Source: Atrichornis clamosus | Lineage: Eukaryota; Chordata; Aves; Passeriformes; Menuridae | Assembly: GCA_013400975.1 (NCBI GenBank) | Contig: WBMZ01011619.1 | Coordinates: 1 to 64,000, forward strand | Direction of reading: 5' to 3' | DNA: 64,000 bases | Part shown: positions 13,501 to 26,600 of the stretch, piece by piece | How the letters are laid out: every line of letters starts with the position of its first letter | How positions within the stretch are numbered: the first letter of the stretch is position 1 | The notes under the pieces: generated by a model | The model's database searches: none | The model's input: the letters and a program-made list of their open reading frames with translations, nothing else | What the model was told of the DNA's origin: nothing | Program-made: the position numbers and the translations under genes

Positions 13501-14916
13501 GGGACAGAGATAACATTTCATAGTAATCTCAAATTTGCCAAACACTGCAGAACAGAGACTGTGGAGAGGCGGGACAACAACTGAATCAGTATTTTGGTCC
13601 AACAAGAAATTTTGCATTAAGCTACGCTGTGTGACAACATCCCTTTCTCTGCAGCAACCCCCAACTTCTCATCCTGTAAGCACTGTTTAAAAGTATTGTC
13701 ACAAACAAACAAAGACCTCAAGTCTCAGTTGTATAGGGAATCTTAGCTACAGTTGGAAATTAAAAAGAAAAACAAAAAGTAAGGCTAAAATTACAATAAA
13801 CTGAAGGTCAGTAGATTTATTGGAGAGAGATTTCAGAGCTGGTGATTCAGTTTACCAGACAGTCAACAAGGTTTGTCAGCACAGATCATTCAAGAAAACT
13901 GCTGTTTGTTGGCTTTTGTTGTTGTTTTGTCTGTTTATTTCTGGGGTTGGGTTTGGGGTTTTTTTTCCGAAAGAGTAGTACAAATAATTTCTTGTTCTAG
14001 AATGCAGCTCTGGAACTTCTTAACTGATTTAGGTATGAGGTATATTTCACTGCTTACTCTGTAAATCTTAATAAAATGAAAATTTAGAAGAGGAATTAAG
14101 GATTTCATTTTATGTAATTTATTATAATGCAATAGAGTTTCATTTTATTTCATGTATTTGAATAGTTTCCTAAACTGAATTCCTAAAATTAGGCTTTTCA
14201 ATTTATAGAAAAAACTACCTGATTTTGCAGAACTGCTTAACACAATACCTACCAATGGCATTCAGCATTTGTAGAATACAGAACATTTACTCACCTAAAC
14301 TCCAACTACTGAGAGCTTAAATTAAAGTATCCCCTTCCAAAAATATTGTAAAAGCTGTTATAAATTCCTTGTTTTATATCTTTCTAGTTCACTCTGTGTG
14401 GTTTTTTTCCTCAACTCCATAAGAACACAACAGCAATCAGATGTTGAAACTACTTTTTCCAATACTGAATTTCAGTTTCTGTAATTTCAAACAACTGTTT
14501 ATTCTTCATGGTATAGAAATAAACCTGTTCTTGTTAAAGCTTTTATTTCCATGACTCCCTCTCTCTCTCCACAAGTTTTAAAAATAGGAAAACCTGATAG
14601 ATTTGCCTATTTACAGAAAGATCAGTTACCTCCTTCCCAGAAATGGAAAATTTGGAATATAAAAAAATCATATTTTTGTATGGATAACCATACAGACTTC
14701 CTAATTTTTCTCATATCAAATTTTTACACTGTTTGGAAACAGAGAAGCACAACTATGTAATTGACATGTGTATTATTTTAAACTGATACTGACACACATG
14801 TGCCTTGATGCCAGTGTAACCATTACTAAAGTCAAAGGCAAGAAAGAATGGTCATGTCACAAAAAAGCCATAAAAAGGAAATAGAATTAGTAAAGTTATA
14901 CTGAAAAAAGAACACA
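10518..14916. other. Unique non-coding sequence
   Basis: No gene is supported. The longest frame, 11135-11605 (+), has 156 codons but no recognisable domain, a mixed composition, and no match to known family motifs. I treat it as chance. A block around 13030-13290 is more GC-rich, with overlapping frames on both strands (12976-13305, 13052-13336 and 13028-13249). Such overlap shows low stop-codon density rather than coding. The remainder is AT-rich. Confidence 0.55.
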
Positions 14917-15460
14917 AAATCATAGAATACCAGGTTGGAAGGGGACCTCAAGGATCATCTGGTCTAGCTTTTCTTGGCTAAAGCACAGTTTAGACTGAAA
15001 ATGGCTCAGCACCCTGCCCAGCTGAATCTTAAAAGTGTGCAACATTGGGAACCCACCACGTCCATGGTGACATTTCAGCGGCTGATTGTTCTCATGGGAA
15101 AAAAAAAAAATCATCTTGTGTCTCATCTTAATCTTCCCAGGACTAACTTGCACCCATTAGTCCTTCTCTTTTTCATGTGACTCCTCGTGAAAAGGGAGTC
15201 TCCATCTTCCATGTAGCCAGTCTTTAAAAGCTGGAACATGGTCATAAAGTCTCTCTTAAGCCTTTTTTTCTCAAGGTTGAGCACACCCAGTTTTCTCCAC
15301 CTTTTCTGATATGACAGGCTTCCCAGTCATTTGATCATCTTTGTGGTCCCTCGCCAACCTGTCCATATCTCTTTTGTATAACAAGGACAAAAATTGAGAA
15401 TAGTATAGCAGGTGTGGCCTGACAAGTGCTGAGTAGAGTGGGAACATGATGTTTCCCACT
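14917..15460 (-). mobile_element. CR1 LINE, old 5'-truncated copy
   Basis: CR1 is an avian non-LTR retrotransposon with a characteristic short-octamer 3' end. Here the 3' end lies at the low coordinate: a catagaat-like motif at 14920 is followed by ggttggaaggggacctc. Further along are the blocks for the 3' UTR and the last part of ORF2. On the minus strand, 15271-15459 still encodes a stretch resembling the conserved CR1 segment YSALVRPHL (here LYSALVRPHLLYYSQF) followed by YKRDMDRL, near the C-terminus of the reverse-transcriptase protein. Upstream parts are missing and frames are broken, so the copy is inactive. Its divergence suggests an older insertion than the copy at 53.2 kb. Confidence 0.92.
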
Positions 15461-18104
15461 GAAACACTGTAAATCCCAAAATTATTCAGTCACTTGCATT
15501 ACGTCCTTCCAGTTGCTGCTTTGTGACAATGTGCAAGATTGAAAAAACTGCCTTCTTTTTTGTTTGAAGGAGGGGAGGGGGCATTATTGTGGGTCTTTTC
15601 CCCGAGTTCTCTCATTATCTGTACTTTGATACTGCAGAGCTCTCTCACATATACAGTCAATAGACTACCATGAACCTAGTCTCTAAATTTAGAAATAACA
15701 AAGCTTGTATTTCAGCAGCACTATTTTGGGATATTCTTCTGCTCTAAGATGCCTGTTATTACAGAGTAAAATAAACACAATTGGATGCACAGCTGGGGAG
15801 TCCTCAGTTGAGAGAAGATCCATGTATACTGTACCATGAGGCTAACTGGTCTAGTGAGTCTGCAAACGCAGCTCATTTCTGAGGATGTCTTGCTCTAACA
15901 ATTATCCAGAGAAATAACCTTTGAAGGAGTGCCTACTGGAACTCAAACTAAAGAGATGGGGTCAAATCACATTTGTAAAAAAGTTAATTCCAAAATGAAA
16001 AAAGAAGGATAGGAAGGAGGAAAAGAGGGAAATAAGGAGCAAACATTCTTTGGGGTAAAACTCCTGCAGACTTAGATTCATAAATTGACCCTTGTGGTAT
16101 CAGCTTAAAGGGCTGAAAGCAAGACAACCCTAGCAGACTTACCTAGAAAGTTACATGTATTTCTCAGGTGTGAAGCCAGAAATCTAAAATATCAATGAGA
16201 AATAAAAATATATAAAAATTACAGAGCCTTCACACAGAGTGCCCAACTTTAGTGATACAGGGTAAAAATTCTTCTGTTTTAAGATTGTAAGATTTAAGAA
16301 GGCTCAAGTCTATGTCCTGAAGTACCATTTGAAAGTTGGTGAATGCATTGGAATAATATTTATCCACTTCTTGATTGTCTGACAAGGCAGGAGCAAGAGA
16401 AGGTTTTAGACAAAGGATATAATTTGAAACAAAATACAAGATGCAGAATAAGTCTACTGTTATTGTTACAATAATGTTCCTTTTTCAGTGTTAAACAAAA
16501 GCTACTAACCATTTTTCATGACAGATTTATTTACAAGTTGATTCTGAACAGCTCCACACTCCATTTTTATGAAACAAATTAGTCCATAAATCCAGCTCCT
16601 TGTTTAAGCTCCAATTTTTAATTTTCCTCCTTAAATGTTAATTCACCTTCTGTTTGTTACAGGTAGGAGTCTATTTGGACCACTAACTTTTTCCACAGCA
16701 AATGCATAATATCTTTACAGGGTTTTTGTGAAGTCCATCAGAAACAAGGAAATTTTAAAAGATTATTTCTGATTTATATTATCACTAGATACTAAATTCC
16801 ACGTCTAGCCATGGATAAGCCATATTACATTGCACCCAGAGGGTGCAATCAACATTCATATAGCATAAAACACCTGTTTTGAGAGTAATAAAAGTGTGAA
16901 TTTTACCCAAAGGCTTTTTAAAAAGTCTAAGCTGTTTATTCCTGCAGTGATGTTTTGAAGTAAAATTTTAAAATTGTGGGGTTTTATACCCAATACATGA
17001 TACAGTGGTCGAGGAGGCTGTAAAGTGTTGACTAACATTCTTTGGGAATGTTTCGATATTTTCTTGATGTGTTTCCTCTTATCGCTGTTTCAAGTTTATC
17101 AAGATCCAGATAGGTAATCTCACGTAGAGGTCAAATATTCGTCTGTGTTGCTGGAGTCCTGAATTTGGTGGAAATTACCACAGTTTAAGAAATGTTGATC
17201 TCAGCTTCATACAGTTTTTTTGTAATTGCTTGTTTATTTATTTCTTTCTCTGTGAAGAGTGTTCAGAAGAAAGTCTAAGAGGCCATCATATGGCTATGGG
17301 GAATGCTAAATTGGATGTAAAATAAATGCCTGAAGTTAGATAAACAACAAAGTTATTCCTTTGCATACATTCCCATCTCATAGGAATACAGTAGGCCTGT
17401 AAGGGAAGACCTAAGTTGTTGTTTTCTCAGGGAAACACAACATATGATGTAATTAATAAAGTCACAACATTTCTTCAGAAACTGATTAGCAGGTTGGCAG
17501 TTTACGTGCAGTCAGAAAGGACAGTGTGAGAAAACAAAGTGTGCATAGTTCAATAAAGTATGAGCCAGATAGAAAAAATTTCCAAAAATTCAGCTCAGGA
17601 TTAGAAATGCTGAATAAAAAAGGTTAACATCCAAGAGAGAGAAATGACCAGGAAAGCACTTAAGACATCAAAGAACTGAAAATCACCTGAACCTGTTATC
17701 ATTCCTGGTATTGGTGTAGTTATTTATGTGTCTCCACAAGGGATTACCACAGCCCCATTACGTAGTTCTACCAGGAGACACCAGTGAATGGATGACACAT
17801 AGGAAACCAAACCAGATTTTTAAGTACTGGCCAATCAAACATTGGTCTCCAGCTGTATGAAGATCATTAATATTTATGATGTCAAAATCAAGCAAAAGGG
17901 ATGAAAATGAGATACAAGAAATGCAATAGATCAATGTTTGATTCACAAGATCATTGTGGAGACTGCTAAATATAAGAAAATAATCTGTAGAGTAATGTGG
18001 ACAGATTAAAACAGACGTTTGATTCAGTTGTGGTAATGAAAATGTCAGGATTGCAAACAGCTTCTGTAAATGCCTATATCCTCTCCTGTGTTTGAACTGA
18101 CTGT
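15461..18104. other. Unique AT-rich non-coding sequence
   Basis: No gene, RNA or transposon is recognisable. Open frames are at most 69 codons. A purine-rich patch at 15985-16040 (gaaaaaagaaggataggaagg-like) is low complexity. Confidence 0.6.
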
Positions 18105-18490
18105 GTCATGAGGGTTCCGTGAGGGCCTGTGGCTCCTTGGGGTCAGTCACCGAGAGCCACGGCACTCCCCAAATCAGGAGGTGGATGGGAATACCCTGAT
18201 GGCAAGGTCAGCTGGAGGGCAGCAGGACCAGACCCAGCTCTGGGCATTAGGCACCTCCATGGGAATGGGCTGAGGATGGGCTGGGATACGGGCCTGCAGG
18301 TGAGCCCAACTCAGTGGGTGCATGGCTGGGCAAGGCAGGGCTGTGGGGAGCTGGAAACTGGCCCTGGTGCAGCAATTCTGGAGCAGGGGCTGATGGCCCC
18401 AGGGGGCTGAAATGAAGTCCTGGGATGTGGGCAGGGTTGGTGAGAACCTGGGAGGGCTGACCAGGGTTAGTAAGGCCTGTGGATATCTCC
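18105..18490. other. G-rich, CpG-poor island of unknown origin
   Basis: A sharply bounded block of about 385 bases is G-rich on the + strand with many gggctg and ctggg repeats, while both flanks are strongly AT-rich. CpG dinucleotides are few, so it is not a typical CpG-island promoter. Stop-poor frames exist on both strands (18129-18410 + and 18247-18492 -), a consequence of base composition. Five GGG runs between 18261 and 18292 could form a G-quadruplex. It may be a diverged repeat I cannot name, a degenerate minisatellite, or a remnant of inserted sequence. Confidence 0.6.
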
Positions 18491-21400
18491 ATGTCCCTTG
18501 CTATAATCTTTAGTTTTATCTGACTTTACCTCAATTTATTTTTATTTTTGCTACTGATTATTTTTGTAATGAATTGCATCACAACAAAGTAAGTTGGCTA
18601 CCTTTATCTTAATGTTCTTCCAGTCATACAAGTGATTTCAGGCTACCTCAGAAAGTCCAACCACTTATTTCAAAAAATACAGCAATCCGTCTCTGGCCTA
18701 CTGTTGTGCTGCCCAGCTCCCACTGTATGATCAAGGCTATTAAAGAAGATGCAGGATATTCTACCACTGACCTTAATTTTACAGTCAAAAGGAGAGGTAA
18801 CAGTAACAGATTGTAGTACATGAATGGAAAGAGGCATGTAAGCTAAGAAGTACTGGTGAGTACACTTCATGAGTCCTGAAGAGCACTGAAGAGCATTTGG
18901 ATCTAGGGAGGGTTGTGCTCCCTCGAAATGTTCTTCTAATGTCAAACAAAACCCTGCAGTGACCTTAGAAGAAGGGGCAAAGACAGAATTTTGGAAACAA
19001 GACATAAAGAAAAGAATTATATGAATAAATAAGAATTCATTAGGCTTTCTGCATAATTCTCAAATCATTCAACAACAAGCAAGAATGGCCTAGCCCTCTT
19101 TTACAAATAGGTGAAAATCTACACCAAACAGATCTCATTCAGGAGTATATAATCACCAGTGGCAATGCTAGAAACCATGCTGTTCTTTGCACACTACATT
19201 GTACCATTTTGCCCTTAAAGCTTCTCCTTTTCTACAAAGGGCTCTGTAACCTGTAGATAAATGCCATTCAGCATTGAATTCTTATGAATACAATACCCTC
19301 TTTTGATAGTTCAAAGATCCAAGAATAGGCTGTATGAACATGTAGACAATAGTGATCTATTTCTGAAAGGCAAAACTACATGGAGCCAAAATATTAAAGT
19401 CTGATGAGTCCTCATAGTTTTCCAAGGCCACCCAGAAGCAGAATTAATGAGTGTTTTAAGTACACCTTCTTATGTGCATCTGCAGCAATGCCTCTTCCAT
19501 GAATGAACAGAAAATAAATCTCAGGCGCTCTGTAGAAAGTCCACTTCACAAAGAGATGAATTTTCTCTGTATTTTGAGATATACTATTTAAAAAGGAATT
19601 ATCTTAACTTTAAACAATTTAGACATCAAAAGTTTGTGTGCTCATTTTGGAGAGCAACTGTCACAGTACAAATCCTATTTCATTAATTTAAATAATAATA
19701 GACAACTATAGACTATAAATAAGTAAAATATATTTATTCAGCAGCTACTGTCCTTTCCTGGCATGTTCCACCTTACTGAAGGTGTCATAAAATATTGCCC
19801 ATAATTCTTTGGCTATCATTGTTGTTACATACTATTTTCCCTCCAGCATTACCTTTCCTATAGTTACTTTTAGGACTTTTTTTTCTGTTCTGTAGTAGTT
19901 TTAGCAGCTGACCTGTTAGAGCATGCATTTTTCTTCTGACTTTCATGTGTCTCAAGTATTGTAAAACAAAAGTCTGCTTCACACAGCACTGAGCAACCTT
20001 CCCTTGTAGAGGCCGTGAGCAAGAGGTATGGGCTGACAGACTCATTTCTGTGTCTCCTGACATTATTCATTGTGCAGTCCTGGGCCAACCCTAGTCTCCA
20101 TGGTCTTTTCAGTTTACATTCCTTGTTCTGGAAGATGCCAAGAAACAGCAAGAAAGCATTTATTAAATTAGACAGGGAGACATTACAAAACAGGAAGGGA
20201 GCTTGGATGGATGAGTATTTATCTTCAGAAGGTCCCAGCAGAAGATTTGTTCAAGTTGCTGGAGATTTTATTTGGTTTGGTAAGCTATAGGCTTCTACCA
20301 CACTTCAGTTGGCTCAGCTCCTCTTTTTAAATCTCTTGTGCACTTTAAATCTCTTGTGGCCTTTATGAAAATACAAAGTATGTTACTTTGCGTGGGGCTA
20401 AACAGGTGCAATGGGGTGGACTTACTGTTTATTTGTCATCAGTGGAAAACTGTTCCAAATAAAATGAAGCTCACAGGGAGGGTGGCAGGTTTTTTGTCAT
20501 TTAATATCTTCCCTTTTCAAACAGGTAAAAGATACAACATGGATAACTCAAATTTTGAGCTCAGCTGAAATAAACTATTTGTTGCATTCTAAACTCAGAA
20601 TGAAAGATGACTTTCTATAGGCTCTATTCAGCAAAAAGTTCAATTTTTGTGGTTTTGGCAATAGTTTCCTTGTGGGCTTCAATGCTTTAATTTTCATCGA
20701 GCTGAAGTCTCAATCAAGAGCCAGACGTTTCTCCACACCTCTCCCTTGAGAATCAGCCTGGAGGTTCTGGCAGCAGTTCTTTTCTAATATTGAAAATATG
20801 TCATGATCCCAAAGCACATAGTTTTGCTTTGTATTTACTCATATCTGCAGTCTACCTTAACTCTGTCTCGACACTGTCAAGTGTTAATGTTAGAATATGT
20901 GTGTTTAAACAAAAACCAAGAACCAACCAGCTGCTTTCACTTTTGAAGATATATGGGTAGAAACAGAGTGAGAAATAGGGTAACATAGGGTGAAAAATAA
21001 AAAAATACTCCTATAGATGGTGCAATTATCTTAAACTAGCTTTCTAAATTCAGAAAATACAGAGTTAAGGTTAAACTTAAGAATCCCAAATACATTAGCA
21101 TGGGAAAATAGAGGGGAGTTACCAAAGCATCTGTAAATTTACTTATCTTACTACACTTTTTCTGGTTATAACTCCTCTTTAGATTGAGTATCTGCATACA
21201 CTGTAATATAAAATGAAACTGTGATGAAGGTTTTCCAGTTTGACACCAGATTTTTAAAAAAGAAGTTTTTAACAGATCCCCATTTTTCCCAGTGTTGCTT
21301 AAATGCAAGAAGGAATTAAAAAAGGAAATAATCTTGGTTCTGTCTTTGTAACCTAATATTACAATAATTCTGCTACCTCATCTCAATTTCTGATGTTCAA

Positions 21401-23601
21401 GGTGCTGAGAACCACATAATGTCCAGGAGCTAATTTATTCTGCACAGGATATGCAGACTTTCAACTACCCCTTGTAACAATTGTCTGGAGCCATACATTG
21501 AGTAGCAAAGATTTAAGTACAACTGATTTCCCCTAATTTTTGTACTTGTGACTTTGCAAACTAAAAACATTCAACATATTTTTACATTAACTATATAACC
21601 ATAGACGTTGTATAAATCCACTCATTTTAATGCACAATGGAATATTAGGTGAATTTGCAATTTTAACATGCCAAGGGGAGGATTAGATACAGGTAGGGGC
21701 ATTGGCACTGCCCCTAGCCCAATAACATGATTAAAAAGCATTTTCTCACAGGGTGCATGGGTAAACAGATGCAGAGGGAGTTCCAAAATCTAACATCCAC
21801 TGAAAGGAATATAGATGATGTGCCTGGGGATATTATGCATACAGAGTATTTGTGTGCAACTGTAAGTATCCAAACAGCCCTTAAACTGTAGCTATAAAAA
21901 CTGATCCTGAAGTTTGTTCTCACTCAGATAAATTCTCAGTAAGAAAGCAGTAACAGAGCATCTGCCAGCCACCAGGCCCAGGTTCTTCCTCTGTTCAGTA
22001 GCAATGAGCAGATAGGCTGAAATGTGCCTTGTTCTTTGGGTATTTTGAAATAGACTGCAGCGAGTACAAAAGTGACCCATTTTCCAGGTATGCCAAAATT
22101 CTTTCCCACAGGAAGACAAATCAAGTTTATGTAGAAGTCTGAAGGAGAAATGCTTTCTGTTAAACAGTTCTGGCATCTGAAATAACAAAATATTTTTCCC
22201 TGTTTGCATCTAGAAAGTAGCAGTGGTATCTTAAAAATGCAGGAACACAAATCACCATGAAGGAAGCTCAGATCAGTTGCCTTGCAAGAGCTGTTCACAA
22301 GCATGCACTGTGCTTCATCCCACATTTATCCCTAGGTGCAAGAACACAGATACACAGATACTGGAAAGATTAGTTTTTGTGCTGCAAATTCCCTTCTAAC
22401 CTTACCATATTTGTTGATGTGCCAGTGACCTGTGATTGGATGGAAAGAGGTTAAGAGAGTCTATAAGTCCTATTACTTGCCCTGAAAGTGATGATGTAAA
22501 TTTACCCTCTTAAGTCCCCTAAGGAATATTAGGAGCAACAAGCATTGTTCTGAGTTTCAAAATGACCCTTCCAAAAAAATGGCAATTTTTTTAATGGTTG
22601 CTTCAGATAGAAGAGAGAAGTCCATCCTTACAACTTAAAGGTTAATGGACAAGTGAAATATTTACCCTGATGAAATATGTATGGACATTGCAATAGGTGA
22701 TATTGCAATAGTTTCCTTAGAAGCACAGGAATACGAAAGAAATATTGGAATAAAATGCTACAGCCAAGTCAAAGGACATTGAAGAGACAAAAAGAATGGA
22801 ACAGAAACTAGGAGAGCTTCCCGTGAGTGGTAGGTAGACGTGTGTCAGTACTAAACATTACGAATCTTTGGTTATGGAATTAGATTGGTTTATTCAGGTG
22901 AGTCAAACAACTGCCACAGCTTAAGTGATAGTCCATAAGAACTGCACAGGAAAGGAAAAATCTGGGACTCTATATCCATGTGGCCACAGATACAGATTTT
23001 CTGAGGAAGGGAAGATGGCAGAAATTAGTATATTTCAACACTGAAGAAGGTGGAAACACATTTGGCAGAAGGATATTTATCTGGGGAAGCTGCAATATAG
23101 AATAGGATGCACACAGCAGTCATCATATGAGAAGGAGTTAGCACCTCAGGGATGCATATAGCTTCAGTTTTGGGGGAATTCCCACCCACACCACTCACAT
23201 ATGAAGAAGCTGTAAGAGACACCGCTCTACTTTAAGTGTACTCGCCACAACTGCAGCTTTTCCTGAAGTCCAACATTTTTCCAGCAAATATGAAAAAAAG
23301 TAACAATGTAACTTTCCATAATTTCAGAATGCTGCATTACTCCAGACATATTACCAGTAGAGTGTAGATGGAGGACAAAACAGTGGAAGGGATCCAGCAA
23401 AAGCTAAGCAGAAGCTTATCACATTACATCCTAAATTTCATATGCAGTAGAAAGCGAAGTAATGAAACAACTGTCTCCTAACAGGAATGCATTGCAATCC
23501 TGAGTGGTTGAGTTCTGATAGAAATGAGGAAACTAAATGCCTTGAGTACAGGATGCTAAGGTAAAACCAGCAATTAGTCAAATTCATTACTAAAATGTAG
23601 G
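18491..23601. other. Unique AT-rich non-coding sequence, 5.1 kb
   Basis: No gene or transposon is recognised. Overlapping frames at 21892-22325 (-), up to 129 codons, show no domain and lack any splice or promoter context. A small direct repeat, tttaaatctcttgtg, occurs at 20326-20340 and 20344-20358. Confidence 0.55.
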
Positions 23602-23673
23602 TTTTCCTTTCCTATTTCCTTTCCTCTCCTCTCCTCTTTCCTCTCCTCTCCTCTTTCCTCACCTCTCCTGTTT
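23602..23673. repeat. Polypyrimidine (CCTCT/CTTTCC)n tract
   Basis: About 70 bases are almost entirely C and T on the + strand, built from ctctcctctcctcttt-like units. Interruptions are a few A bases. It is a simple repeat with potential to form triplex DNA. Confidence 0.85.
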
Positions 23674-26600
23674 CTGACATTTTGTAAAATGGGTTTGGAA
23701 CTGGGAGTAGAGACCAGCCTAGGCTGTTTGTGGTGGCCTGAGTATATTCAGTGCGGGGTTCAGTAGTGAGCACAAATCTCCATCACCCAGCTCAAGTGAA
23801 CAGGATGGGAAGGGAATCCACTTGCAGGCACACTGGGAGTGTAACACTTTGTCTGAACAAAACCATATACTAAAACTCCTGTCTCAGTGTGGTTGGAGAC
23901 TTTGTTGTGTATCAGGAGAAATCCAGACAAAAGGGCAGTTCCAAGAGAGACACTACAATGGCAGCCTAATGCAATGTGACAGACTGAGTGAAATACAATC
24001 TGTAGTACTAATTTTCTGTATTACTGAAATCTTGCCAGGTAGCTGATTGTTCTATTAGAAAAGGACAATTTCAGGATATCCACAAGCAGTATGTCACAGA
24101 GCATCAGTTAACACCTGCTCATTTTTAGTTTTTATAGGCTCTTTCCACAATTTAAACAGTAAATAAGGTTCTTGTTTTCCTGCTATCTAATGAAACAGGT
24201 GCTGTGTCCATGCAAAACCAAGTATTTTATTTATGCTAATTAACTCAAGAGCAGCAAAGTTCATCCATCCCGAGAATCTTCTTTAAGTTTTTACAAGAGT
24301 TATAAAAAAGTCATTACTGCTCATAGCATAAAAATATTTTCCCGTTAAAACAGTGGCCTGCTTTTAATAAATCCCAAAGTTATTGTTGGCTCTGGATTTC
24401 CAATGTGTAACCAAATGAATATTTTTTTGTGTGTAAGTCCTGAAACTTAATATACTCTGTAAAACTGCTCAAATCCTTCAACAACTCATTTAGTCTATGC
24501 AGATGTCAAGAGATACGAAGTTGTATTTTAAGCTATTATATAGTCATGATTGACTTTTCATTCATTACTATTATCTCCATAAGCAGGAAAGGTTGTATTG
24601 GCAACATTTCTCCTGAGCTGCTGTGGAAAGAGAAATTTGCCTTCTCTGCTATCAGGACGATAACCTACTTCAGAGCTTTACCTGCAACTGTGGTGCATTT
24701 TTTTCAGGCAGATAATAACAGTATATAGGGGAACATTTATTCTTTCTATTGCGGCTCAGTCAGGTAAGTTGCGGTTATCTTATTTATTTCCTTGAGATAA
24801 AATTTCATTCGTTAAAGTCAAAGAAAATGTAGTCATCGCATTTGCTGCTGCTGTGATTTCAGCCCTTGTTTTTAAACACAAAGGATACTCCAAAAAAGAC
24901 AGCTTCAGCCAGTCATTTCTGCAGGTTTGACAGTTCTATCAGCTTCATTTCACATGGAAGGCTCTTCGCTGAACCATGATAAAATATTTAATTGCTTGTC
25001 TTTTCATGACCAAAATATTTCACATTTACAGTATGAATTATCTTTCATGTAATTTTACGATGGCTCCCATTCAAGAAAGCACCCTTATTCGGAAACAATA
25101 TACAAACCACTGCTATCTTTTTCTGTATGTCCCTCCATTTCTGAGTGCTTCAGCAAATGCCTGGTACTCAGCACTTCCCTGGCAATTCATACTGTAGTGG
25201 CTTGAACCAAAATTAAGTGATTAATTATAGCAAGGGATTTACCTATGCCTAAGTGACATAAATGCACAGAGAATCCCTTCAGTCAGTCTCCAGCTTGGAT
25301 GTGACAATGATTTGGTGTACTGAGATACTCTTAACACCAACATTTTTTTGGGCTTTTTAGATCTGTTGTGTTTAATGCTGGAGCCAGTATCATCAGAGAT
25401 GTGGCAAAAAAATTTGACAGGCAGCTCAAAATTAGGCTCCTCTTGAAACGTGTCTCTGAATCCTTACAATTTTGATAGGACCTAACAATCTTTTTTTTTC
25501 TCAGAGTTGTGAGCTTCTGTACCTTCAAAGGCATCTAGTTTACAGTACCCTGGGAACATGAAGGTTGAGAAGAGACATACACCTGAGCTTCACAGCATCT
25601 GAGCTGAGGCTTTCATAGGATTAAAGGTATGTATTTTAGAAAACTACTTAAAGGCTTTAGACGACACAGAGCATACCAGGAGTGGGAGTCTCAGAAGCAG
25701 TCTTGCCAAGGGTTTTTCTCAGTACAAGGTGAAACGAAGCTTGAAAGGTGATTTATAACAGAAACATACCTGTAACTTCACAGTACATCTAGGGCCACCT
25801 GCAGATATGTCTGTCTATAACAGGGAATGTCTCCCCTTGAGTTTGGTGGGCTTTAATACATCTGCTCTGCCTGAGGTGATTGCTCAATTCTTTTGCTCAC
25901 ATAATGTCCATAGAGAAAAAGCTGACCAGTCCCTGCATTCAGAAAGAAAGGCATAATTATAGATCAGAAAACTTAAAAATTACATTTTGAAGATCAGTTT
26001 TCCATTTTTATATTTCTAAAATCCTACTTACCTCCCATGAACGTAAGCAGGAGGACTGCAAGTGCTCAGCACCTCAGGACCAGCTGTACAATGGCCAGTA
26101 GCTCAGGGTGATGTTGTTTTGCTCAAATGGAAACGTTTGGTGACTAAGGGCTTGATCTGTGGTCTGTCTCTTAACACTTACAAAACTTGCCCTCCCTCAG
26201 AGACAACTTTCTGAAAATAAACCCAGCATGGCACGGGTGCCCAAACCAGTTTTGGTCACGGAGCAGCCCCTGTGAACTTCCCTCACCAACAGAGATGACA
26301 GTGTTGCTGGAAGAGGCAGTACCCAAGGAGCTGCTGCAATGGCTGTCCTTGTCATTCCTCAGTAAATTCCTCAGCTGGTAGCCGTTTCAGTAGAGGGAGG
26401 CTTACTCCTTCTTTTTTTTGGAAACCTGTTCCAAGGGTTTCTTTTAACTCTGACCGCAGCTTCCCTCTGCGTGCTAACAAAGCAGTGAGCAAAGGAAGCA
26501 ATCTTCAGTCAGCTCTGCTCTGAAAGGCTGGCAAAAGTAGGACTGCAGAAATGAGGAAAACCCTGCCAGGGGAAGCAGTGTGGGGTGTGGGTGCACAGGG

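Noticed and set aside
18129..18492. Glycine- and proline-rich frames on both strands
   Set aside because: Open frames on both strands follow from the low stop density of G-rich sequence. There is no splice or promoter evidence.
21892..22325. Overlapping minus-strand frames of 105 and 129 codons
   Set aside because: Two frames overlap without motif or context, and the cysteine-rich, mixed composition looks random.
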